NCBI RefSeq assembly: GCF_009857435.1
Contig: NZ_WWCK01000003.1
Coordinates: 558,001-622,000, forward strand
Length of the DNA stretch: 64,000 nucleotides
Origin: Duganella rivi
Lineage (GTDB): Bacteria; Pseudomonadota; Gammaproteobacteria; Burkholderiales; Burkholderiaceae_D
Reading direction: 5' to 3'
Shown: piece after piece, positions 57,572-64,000 of the stretch
How the letters are laid out: each line of letters opens with the position of its first letter
How positions within the stretch are numbered: position 1 is the first letter of the stretch
Made by a program: the position numbers and the translations under genes
The notes under the pieces: generated by a model
Database searches by the model: none
What the model was told of the DNA's origin: nothing
What the model saw: the letters and a program-made list of their open reading frames with translations, nothing else

Positions 57572-59404
57572 GTGAAATCCGCACTACAGCCGGCCGTTGG
57601 CGCCACAGTCACTTACCTGAAACCTCGTGAAGACGATGAGGAGGCCGTGTTGCGCGCGCATTTGAACGATATTTTGGCGCGCCGCCAGCTCAGCGCGCTG
57701 TTTCAACCGATTGTACACATGCAGACCGGCGAAATCATCGCCTACGAAGGGTTGATACGCGGCCCGTCCGACAGCCCGCTGCATTCGCCGATGAATTTAT
57801 TCAAGGCGGCGCGCGCCAACAACCTCACGGTGCAAGTCGAGCACCTGTGCCGCAAGGTGGTGCTGGAGCGCTTTGCCGAGCTCGACCTGCCTGGCAAGCT
57901 CTTCCTCAATGTCAGCCCGGAAAGCCTGTTGCAGCGCGATGCGCGCCACGGCGAAACGCTGGAAGTGATCCACCAGATCGGCATCAACCCGGAGCGCGTG
58001 ATCATCGAGCTGACCGAAAACCAGCCGACCTACGACTACGACCTGATGCGCGACGCGGTGCTGCATTATCGCAAGATGGGCTTTCAAATCGCGATCGACG
58101 ACCTCGGCGAAGGCTTTTCCAGCCTGCGCCTGTGGTCGGAATTGCGGCCGGAATATGTCAAGATCGATATGCACTTCATCCAAGGCATCAATCACGACCC
58201 GGTGAAACTGCAATTCGTGCGCTCGATCCAGGAGATCGCCGAAAAATCCAACACCCGCGTGATTGCCGAAGGCATCGAGACGCAGGCCGAGCTGCTGGTG
58301 CTGCGCGATGTCGGCGTCGCCTACGGCCAGGGCTACCACCTCGGCCGCCCGCATCCAAGCCCGGCGCGCACGGTGCCGGCGGAAGTGGCCAAGGCGCTGT
58401 CGCGCAACGGCGTGGCGGTCTACCCGCAGCGCGCCGCCGACAAGCAAGGCACTATCTGCAAGCTGCTGCACGAGGTGCAGGCCGTGCCGTCGAGCATGAA
58501 TAACAACGAGGTGTACGAGATTTTCCAGCGTTCGCCGGAGTTGCTGATTATCCCGGTGGTGGATGACGGCGTGCCGCTGGGCTTGATCAGCCGCTTCGTC
58601 ATGATCGAGCATTTCGCCCGCCCGTATGAACGCGAACTGTACGGTAAAAAATCGTGCCGCCAGTTCATGGACCACAATCCGCTGATCGCCGATAAGTCCA
58701 GCAGCCTGCAAGAACTGAGCTGCCGCATGGCGCAGGCCGACGCACACCACCTGTTCAACGGTTTCTTCATCACCGATCAAGGCCGCTACCTTGGCATGGG
58801 CACCGGCCACGACTTGATGCGCGAAATCACCCAGATGCAGATCCACGCGGCGCGCTACGCCAATCCGCTGACCCAGCTGCCGGGCAATGTGCCGATCACC
58901 GAGCACATCGACCGTTTGCTGGAAAGCGGCAGCCGCTTCTGGGTGTGCTATTTCGACCTTGACCACTTCAAGCCGTTTAACGACGTGTACGGTTACCGCC
59001 GCGGCGATGATGTGATCCAGCTGACCGGCAATCTGCTGAGCAGCTATTGCGACCCCGACCGCGATTTCGTCGGCCACATCGGCGGCGATGATTTTATGGT
59101 TTTGTTCCAGAGCGAGGACTGGGAACAGCGCTGCCAGTCGGTACTCGATGAGTTTGGCCGCACCGTGCTGGATTTCTACAGCACCGACGACCGCGAGCGC
59201 GGCGGCTACATCAGCGAAGACCGGCAGGGCAAGAAAGTGTTTTACTCGGTGATGAGCTTGTCGATCGGCGCGATCCGCGTGGAGCCGCGCCAATACTACA
59301 CCCACCACCAGATCGCCACGGCAGCGGCGGAATCGAAGAAGCAAGCCAAGAAAATCCACGGCAACAGCCTGTTCCTCGACCGCCGCCAGCAGACGCAAAA
59401 CTGA
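57572..59404 (+). CDS. Cytoplasmic EAL-CBS-GGDEF cyclic-di-GMP protein
   Basis: 610 residues with no membrane segment, starting with GTG at 57572 (no ATG nearby). The EAL domain comes first (about 30-275) with the variant YEGLIRGP and intact NVSPESLL, ELTEN, DDLGEG, KIDMHF and AEGIET. A CBS-pair-like region (about 310-435) has LLIIPVVDDGVPLGLISRFVM and FFITDQGRYLGMGTG. The GGDEF domain (about 445-600) reads HIGGDDFM, that is, GGDDF, and lacks an RxxD site. The likely net activity is cyclic-di-GMP hydrolysis tuned by a nucleotide bound to the CBS pair. It abuts the convergent Sel1 gene. Confidence 0.88.
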   Translation: MKSALQPAVGATVTYLKPREDDEEAVLRAHLNDILARRQLSALFQPIVHMQTGEIIAYEGLIRGPSDSPLHSPMNLFKAARANNLTVQVEHLCRKVVLERFAELDLPGKLFLNVSPESLLQRDARHGETLEVIHQIGINPERVIIELTENQPTYDYDLMRDAVLHYRKMGFQIAIDDLGEGFSSLRLWSELRPEYVKIDMHFIQGINHDPVKLQFVRSIQEIAEKSNTRVIAEGIETQAELLVLRDVGVAYGQGYHLGRPHPSPARTVPAEVAKALSRNGVAVYPQRAADKQGTICKLLHEVQAVPSSMNNNEVYEIFQRSPELLIIPVVDDGVPLGLISRFVMIEHFARPYERELYGKKSCRQFMDHNPLIADKSSSLQELSCRMAQADAHHLFNGFFITDQGRYLGMGTGHDLMREITQMQIHAARYANPLTQLPGNVPITEHIDRLLESGSRFWVCYFDLDHFKPFNDVYGYRRGDDVIQLTGNLLSSYCDPDRDFVGHIGGDDFMVLFQSEDWEQRCQSVLDEFGRTVLDFYSTDDRERGGYISEDRQGKKVFYSVMSLSIGAIRVEPRQYYTHHQIATAAAESKKQAKKIHGNSLFLDRRQQTQN

Positions 59405-60634
59405 TCACTGCGCCGGTTCAGCGCGCTGCAAGCCGCGTCCGCTGCTGACCATGCCGCCAAGGTTGAACTGGGCCAGCGCGTGGCCTTGCCCTGCGGCCTT
59501 GGCGTACCAGTCCCGCGCCTGCAGCTCGTCTTGCTCGACACCGATGCCCTTGGCGTACATCGCGCCAAGATTGTTTTGCGCGCCCGCGTCGCCTTGCTCG
59601 GCCGCGCAGCGATACCAGGCGGCCGCCAGCACATCACTTTGCTCCACGCCGCAGCCGCTGGCATACATGACGGCCACATTGAACTGCGCGCTGGGCGCGC
59701 CCTGCTCGGCGGCGCGCCGATACCATGCCAAGGCTAGCCTGTCGTCGCGTTCGACGCCGTGGCCGCGCGCGTACATGCTGCCCAGGTTGTACTGCGCCAT
59801 CATGTGGCCCGATGCGGCAGCACGCTCATACCAGGTCAGCGCCAAATCGAGGTCGCGCTGTCCCTCGCCGCCGTGCGATAGCATGACCGCCAGGTTGAAC
59901 TGGGCATCCACGTCATCCTGTTCGGACGCCCGCAACAGCCACGACATCGCCCGCTGCGGATCGCGCGGCACGCCCTGCCCCTCGGCGTAGGCCACGCCGA
60001 CCAAGCGCTGCGCGATGGGGATATCGCGCACGGCCGCTTGGCGGAACCACGCCACCGCCTGCACCTCGCTACGCGCCACACCGCAGCCGTGCTTGTACAT
60101 CAGGCCGAGGCGCAGTTGGGCGTGGGGGTCATTTTGCAGCGCGGCCTTGCGATACCAGGCCAGGGCCAGCGGATAGTTGCGGGGAATGCCGCGGCCGTCC
60201 GCGTAGGTTTCACCGAGCAGGGTTTGGGCGCTGGCCAGTCCTTGCTCGGCGGCGCGGTAAATCCAGCTGAAGGCGATTTCATCGCTGCGCACCAGGCCGC
60301 GCCCCTTGCGGTACATCTGGCCGAGGTTTTGCTGCGCCGACGCTTCGCCCTGCTTGGCGGCGATGCGGAACCAGTAGACGGCGAGATCGTCGTTCGGCTC
60401 AACGCCGCGGCCGTAGTAGTACATGGCGCCAAGCTGGTTCTGGGCGTAGGCGATGCCTTGCCGCGCCGCTTTGCTCATCCAGTAAAACGCTTGCGCCTCG
60501 TCGCGCGCGACGCCGTCGCCGGCCTTGTACATGCGGCCCAGGTTGAACTGGGCGTAGGCGTTGCCGCGCTTGGCCGCCTCTAGAAACCACTGGTGACTAT
60601 CAAAGGCCTCTTGGGCCGAGCACTGTTTTTTCAC
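59405..60634 (-). CDS. Sel1-repeat protein (11 repeats)
   Basis: 409 residues made almost entirely of 11 Sel1-like repeats of 35-36 residues (pattern AQxxLGxMYxxGxGVxxDxxxAxxWxxxAAxQG). There is no signal peptide, so it is probably cytoplasmic, unlike many Sel1 proteins. It starts with GTG at 60634, preceded by AGAGGTG. Such superhelical scaffolds mediate protein contacts. It faces the EAL-CBS-GGDEF gene with adjacent stops, which by itself does not prove a link. Confidence 0.9.
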   Translation of the reverse strand: MKKQCSAQEAFDSHQWFLEAAKRGNAYAQFNLGRMYKAGDGVARDEAQAFYWMSKAARQGIAYAQNQLGAMYYYGRGVEPNDDLAVYWFRIAAKQGEASAQQNLGQMYRKGRGLVRSDEIAFSWIYRAAEQGLASAQTLLGETYADGRGIPRNYPLALAWYRKAALQNDPHAQLRLGLMYKHGCGVARSEVQAVAWFRQAAVRDIPIAQRLVGVAYAEGQGVPRDPQRAMSWLLRASEQDDVDAQFNLAVMLSHGGEGQRDLDLALTWYERAAASGHMMAQYNLGSMYARGHGVERDDRLALAWYRRAAEQGAPSAQFNVAVMYASGCGVEQSDVLAAAWYRCAAEQGDAGAQNNLGAMYAKGIGVEQDELQARDWYAKAAGQGHALAQFNLGGMVSSGRGLQRAEPAQ

Positions 60635-60738
60635 GATACACCTCTGATCAATCCTTTAACAATCTTGATCAAAGTGTAAAACGCGATTGATGTCAGAGTT
60701 TGCGCGCGCTCAAACGCGCCTTGATGAAAAATTATCGT

Positions 60739-61359
60739 TTATTGCTCTGAGCGCTTCTTGAGGAACTGCGGCACCTTGGCGGCCGCCAGTTTGTTGACCG
60801 AGACCAGCAGCTCGGTATCGACCTGGGCAAAACCGTAGGTCTTGCGCAGATGCTGGCCGATGTGGATCAGCACTTGCGCCGTCACCTCGGCATCGGCCTC
60901 GGCGCGGTGAGCAGCGCTGCGGAAGCGGATGCCGAGCGAACGCGACAGGTCTCCCAGCTTGTAGCTGCTTAGTTCAGGGAACACGCGGCGCGACAGTTTC
61001 AACGAACATACCAGCGAAGCGTGACGCGGCGTCAAGTCCAGTTGCCCGGCCTCGGCGCGCAGGAACTTTTCATCGAAGCTGGCGTTGTGGGCCGACAGCG
61101 CATCCGTGCCAATGAAGTCCAGCAGTTGCGGCACCACTTCGTCCACTGGCGGCGCGTTGTCCACCATGGCTTGGGTGATGCCGGTCAGGCCGGTGATGAA
61201 GGATGGAATGCGGACGCCGCAGTTCACCAGCGACACGTAGCGATCGACGATCTCGCCGCCAACAATGCGCAGCGCAGCCACTTCGGTAATGCGGTCACCC
61301 TGCTGCGGCGACAGCCCGGTGGTCTCAAAGTCCAGCATGACGATGGGTTGATCGAGCAT
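60739..61359 (-). CDS. DEDDh-type 3'-5' exonuclease
   Basis: 206 residues with the three exonuclease motifs of the DnaQ/epsilon group: Asp10 and Glu12 in MLDFETTGLSP, NASFDEKF (second Asp) and HRAEADAEV (His and Asp). It lacks the UvrC-like fusion and the clamp-binding QxxL-type tail of DNA polymerase III epsilon, and is shorter than DnaQ. It likely trims DNA or RNA ends. It starts 3 bases after the Hsp70-like gene, so it is cotranscribed. Confidence 0.9.
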   Translation of the reverse strand: MLDQPIVMLDFETTGLSPQQGDRITEVAALRIVGGEIVDRYVSLVNCGVRIPSFITGLTGITQAMVDNAPPVDEVVPQLLDFIGTDALSAHNASFDEKFLRAEAGQLDLTPRHASLVCSLKLSRRVFPELSSYKLGDLSRSLGIRFRSAAHRAEADAEVTAQVLIHIGQHLRKTYGFAQVDTELLVSVNKLAAAKVPQFLKKRSEQ

Positions 61360-61362
61360 GGC

Positions 61363-62613
61363 TTATCCGAACTTGCGCACCGCATCCAGCGCCAGGCCGG
61401 CGCCGATGCTGCCAAACAAATCACCTTCGACCTTGCGGGCCGACGGCACCAGCGCGCCGATGCGTTCGCGCAGCTTGAGCACGCCGCTGGAGCCGCCGGT
61501 GAAGAACACGGTATCAACGTCTTCGGCTTTCACGCCGGCGTCACGCAACAAGTTGTTGACGGTGGTTTCCACCGAGCCGACCAGGTGGTCGATGGCGCCG
61601 TTGAATTGGTCGCGGTCGAGATCGAGCGTGACCGGCGGCGCCAGGCGGTCCAGTTCCAGTTGCACGCGGGCGTCGGCAGACAGCGCGATCTTGCCCTCTT
61701 CCGCCTTCATCGCCAGCCAGTGGCCGGCGCGCTCGTCGATCAGGCGCTGCAAGCGGCCCAGCTTTTCCTGTTCGGCCGAATCGCGCAGCAGGTCGGACAA
61801 CTGCGTCCACATTTTCTTGGTGTAGACCTGGTTGATGGTGTGCCAGGTTGCCAGGTTGAAGAAGTAGCTGGACGGTACTTCGCTGTTGTTGCGCAGGCGG
61901 CTGCCGTAACCGAGCAGCGGCATGATGGACGACAGGCTCAGATATTTATCGAAGTCGGTGCCGCCGATGTGGACGCCGCCGTTGGCGAGGATGTCGTCGC
62001 GGCGCTCGGCCTTTTTGGCGCGCTCGGGCGACAGGCGCACCAGCGAGAAGTCGGACGTACCGCCGCCGATGTCGGCGATCAGCACCAATTCTTCGCGGTC
62101 GATTTGCGACTCGTAGTCGAACGCCGCGGCAATCGGCTCGAACTGGAAAGCGATGTCTTTAAAACCGACCGAGCGGGCGATCTCGCCCAGCGTGTCTTGC
62201 GCCAGCTGGTCGTTTTCCTGACTGTCGTCAATGAAGTGCACTGGACGGCCGAACACCGCCGAGGTGAATTCGCGGCCGGCAGCACGCTCGGCGCGCAGCT
62301 TCAACTCGCCGATGAACTGCGCCAGCAGCATGCGGAATGGCAGCGCGCGGCCGCCCACCTCGGTCTGGCCGTCGATCAGGCTGGTGCCGAGCAGACTCTT
62401 CATGGAGCGCATCAGGCGCCCTTCGTAGCCGGCCAGGTATTCGCCCAGCGCGGCACGGCCGTAGGTGACTTCGTCGTCATCCGCGTTAAAGAACACGACC
62501 GAGGGCAAGGTCGCCTTGCCGTCCTCCAGTCCCAGCATCACCGGGTGGCCGGGACGCACCCAGCCAACGGTGGAATTGGACGTTCCGAAATCAACGCCGC
62601 AAGCAATGGCCAT
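61363..62613 (-). CDS. YegD-like Hsp70-family protein
   Basis: 416 residues with the Hsp70/actin ATPase fold: phosphate loop 1 CGVDFGTSNSTVGWV, phosphate loop 2 LVLIADIGGGTSDFSLVRL, and the adenosine motif VFFTGGSSGVLKLRERI. It stops after the ATPase domain; the substrate-binding domain and lid of DnaK are absent, as in Escherichia coli YegD. Client and co-chaperone are unknown. It is first of a two-gene operon with the exonuclease and divergent from a LacI regulator. Confidence 0.9.
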   Translation of the reverse strand: MAIACGVDFGTSNSTVGWVRPGHPVMLGLEDGKATLPSVVFFNADDDEVTYGRAALGEYLAGYEGRLMRSMKSLLGTSLIDGQTEVGGRALPFRMLLAQFIGELKLRAERAAGREFTSAVFGRPVHFIDDSQENDQLAQDTLGEIARSVGFKDIAFQFEPIAAAFDYESQIDREELVLIADIGGGTSDFSLVRLSPERAKKAERRDDILANGGVHIGGTDFDKYLSLSSIMPLLGYGSRLRNNSEVPSSYFFNLATWHTINQVYTKKMWTQLSDLLRDSAEQEKLGRLQRLIDERAGHWLAMKAEEGKIALSADARVQLELDRLAPPVTLDLDRDQFNGAIDHLVGSVETTVNNLLRDAGVKAEDVDTVFFTGGSSGVLKLRERIGALVPSARKVEGDLFGSIGAGLALDAVRKFG

Positions 62614-62802
62614 CTTGCCTCTTCCTCTAAATTAAGGGGCGATATGCTATCAGAAAAAGCGCTCTCGCAGGGAAAATTGCATCATAGCCACATGGGATGG
62701 GATATTTCTTTACAGAAATGCGATATTTATTGCCATTAAGTAAGATTTTAATTATCCTAGATTACCTCATAAAAATGCGAGCCGACCGCTGCGCCCGAGA
62801 CG

Positions 62803-63927
62803 ATGACCAAAGCCAAGCTGCCCGTGGAACACTGCGCGACCGAGATGAAGGCCCAGATCGCCGGCGAACACCGCCGCGTGACTTCATATGATGTTGCACT
62901 GGTGGCCGGGGTGTCGCAATCGGCGGTCTCGCGCTGTTTCAAGCCGGGTGCCAGCGTTTCCAAGGACACCTACGCGCGGGTCATGCATGCCGCCACCCTG
63001 CTCGACTACATTCCCAACGCCGCCGCCCGCAGCCTGATCACGCGCCGCTCGAACATGGTGGCGCTGCTGATTACCAATCAGGCCAATCTGTACTACCCGG
63101 AACTGCTGGCCGAACTGAGCCAGCACATCAACGCGCGCGGCAAGCGCGTGCTGCTGTTCACCTTGCAGCGCGAGGCCGATGTCGACCGCGTGCTGGCCGA
63201 TGTCTGGCAGTACCAGGTTGACGGCGTGATTGCTGCGGCCCGCTTGTCGGCCGAGCATATCGCCGAATTCGAGCGCCGCCGCATGCCGCTGGTGGTGTTT
63301 AACCGCGTACTGCGCGATCATTCCGTCAACACCGTCGCTTGCGACCACCTGGAGGCCGGCCGCATGCTGGCGTCCAGGCTGGCGGCGGCCGGGCACCGCC
63401 AGTTCGGCATCATCGGCGGCGACATGGATTCCAGCGTGGCCAGCGAGCGCCGCCGTGGCGCCTGCGAGCGCATCGCCGAACTGGGACTGCCGGCGCCGGT
63501 GGTGGTGCCGGGCCAGTACGATTACCGTAGCGGCGCCTTGGGCCTGAAGGCCATCATCGCGCAACTGGGCGGCGTGCCGGACGCCATTATCTGCGGCAGC
63601 GACGTGATGGCGATCGGCTGCCTCGACTGCGCGCGCCACGAACTTGGCCTTGACGTGCCGGGCCAGCTGTCGGTAGCCGGCTTTGATGCGGTGGAGCCGT
63701 CCAACTGGATCAGCTACAACCTCACCACGCTGCGCCAGCCGATGCCGAAAATGGCCGCTGCCGCCGCCGAACTGCTGTGCGCCCGCATCGACCGCCACGA
63801 AGACGAGACCGAGAAGCGCGTCTTCAGCGCCCAGTTCATCGAAGGCGCCACCGCGCGCCTGGCGCCGCTGGCGGCCACCCCGCCGCGCGCTGCTACCGGC
63901 TTGCCGCTGCCGGTCGCTATAATGTAG
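62803..63927 (+). CDS. LacI-family transcriptional regulator
   Basis: 374 residues. The DNA-binding part sits after about 26 extra residues: VTSYDVALVAGVSQSAVSRCFKPGASVS, then YARVMHAATLLDYIPNAAARSL (hinge). The periplasmic-binding-protein-like sensor follows (SNMVALLITNQANLYYPELLAEL; GVPDAIICGSDVMAIGCLDCARHELGLDVP; VAGFDAVEPSNWISYNLTTLRQP). The ligand is probably a sugar or related small molecule, but no transport or catabolic genes are in view. The 5' region is AT-rich. Three bases separate its stop from the next gene. Confidence 0.9.
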   Translation: MTKAKLPVEHCATEMKAQIAGEHRRVTSYDVALVAGVSQSAVSRCFKPGASVSKDTYARVMHAATLLDYIPNAAARSLITRRSNMVALLITNQANLYYPELLAELSQHINARGKRVLLFTLQREADVDRVLADVWQYQVDGVIAAARLSAEHIAEFERRRMPLVVFNRVLRDHSVNTVACDHLEAGRMLASRLAAAGHRQFGIIGGDMDSSVASERRRGACERIAELGLPAPVVVPGQYDYRSGALGLKAIIAQLGGVPDAIICGSDVMAIGCLDCARHELGLDVPGQLSVAGFDAVEPSNWISYNLTTLRQPMPKMAAAAAELLCARIDRHEDETEKRVFSAQFIEGATARLAPLAATPPRAATGLPLPVAIM

Positions 63928-63930
63928 CGG

Positions 63931-64000
63931 ATGAACGCACCCAACACCGTACGCTTTACTCCGCAAGGCCTGATCCCGACCGCTGAACAGACCGCCATTC
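63931..64000 (+). CDS. Probable UvrD-type helicase, first codons only
   Basis: The ATG at 63931 opens MNAPNTVRFTPQGLIPTAEQ and then TAI at the window edge. The pattern PTxEQxAI is the Q-motif that starts UvrD/Rep-like superfamily 1 helicases, but only 23 codons are visible, so the call rests mostly on that motif. A TATAAT ends 7 bases before the ATG. Confidence 0.45.
   Translation, partial: MNAPNTVRFTPQGLIPTAEQTAI

Overview
The window is about 64 kb of GC-rich chromosome from a Gram-negative betaproteobacterium, most likely family Oxalobacteraceae (Duganella/Massilia/Janthinobacterium type). This placement is inferred from the tig-clpP-clpX-lon-hupB-tRNA-ppiD block, the two PEP-CTERM proteins, hpnCDE without a hopene cyclase in view, and the density of GGDEF/EAL proteins. 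No phage, integrase, insertion sequence or CRISPR array was seen. Genes are tightly packed and no gap reaches 300 bases.

Left part (1-16.1 kb): a partial purL on the minus strand; two tandem REC-TPR proteins whose phospho-acceptor position carries Glu; a TraB/GumN-like protein that has lost its signature His; a 46-residue membrane peptide; a small HTH protein paired with a Clp-N-domain protein under a promoter buried in twin palindromes; a large 5-oxoprolinase/hydantoinase divergent from the NAD(P)HX repair enzyme nnr; then a YbbA-type ABC ATPase divergent from tesA-mnmH.

Proteostasis core (16.2-26.1 kb): ppiD, a PEP-CTERM protein, three tRNAs (two Asp, one Val), hupB, lon, clpX, clpP, tig and tRNA-Leu, all on the minus strand, with clear terminators between most units.

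Middle (26.3-37.5 kb): an RND efflux pair without an outer-membrane factor, divergent from hpnC-hpnD-hpnE (squalene synthesis). The hpn genes are interrupted by an antisense EexN-like lipoprotein. Then come a HAAS/DUF1700 membrane protein plus a GIN-domain protein, a BaiN/HI0933 flavoprotein and a 73-residue membrane protein.

Amino-acid, cofactor and nitrogen genes (37.5-49.5 kb): thrC-moeA-moaD; a GAF-GGDEF-EAL protein; kbl-tdh-sdaA for threonine/serine breakdown, divergent from an XRE-cupin regulator across two 18-bp palindromes; a second PEP-CTERM protein; amtB with a recognisable sigma-54 promoter.

Right part (49.6-64 kb): an exported metzincin-like protease coupled to a prolyl oligopeptidase; a cupredoxin whose gene overlaps a membrane GGDEF-EAL protein; an EAL-CBS-GGDEF protein facing an 11-repeat Sel1 protein; a DEDDh exonuclease beside a YegD-like Hsp70; a LacI regulator; and the first codons of a probable UvrD-type helicase.

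The best leads for something not yet described are the HTH/Clp-N pair with its twin operators and apparent leaderless start, the cupredoxin-c-di-GMP pair, the REC(Glu)-TPR tandem, and the XRE-cupin operator array.
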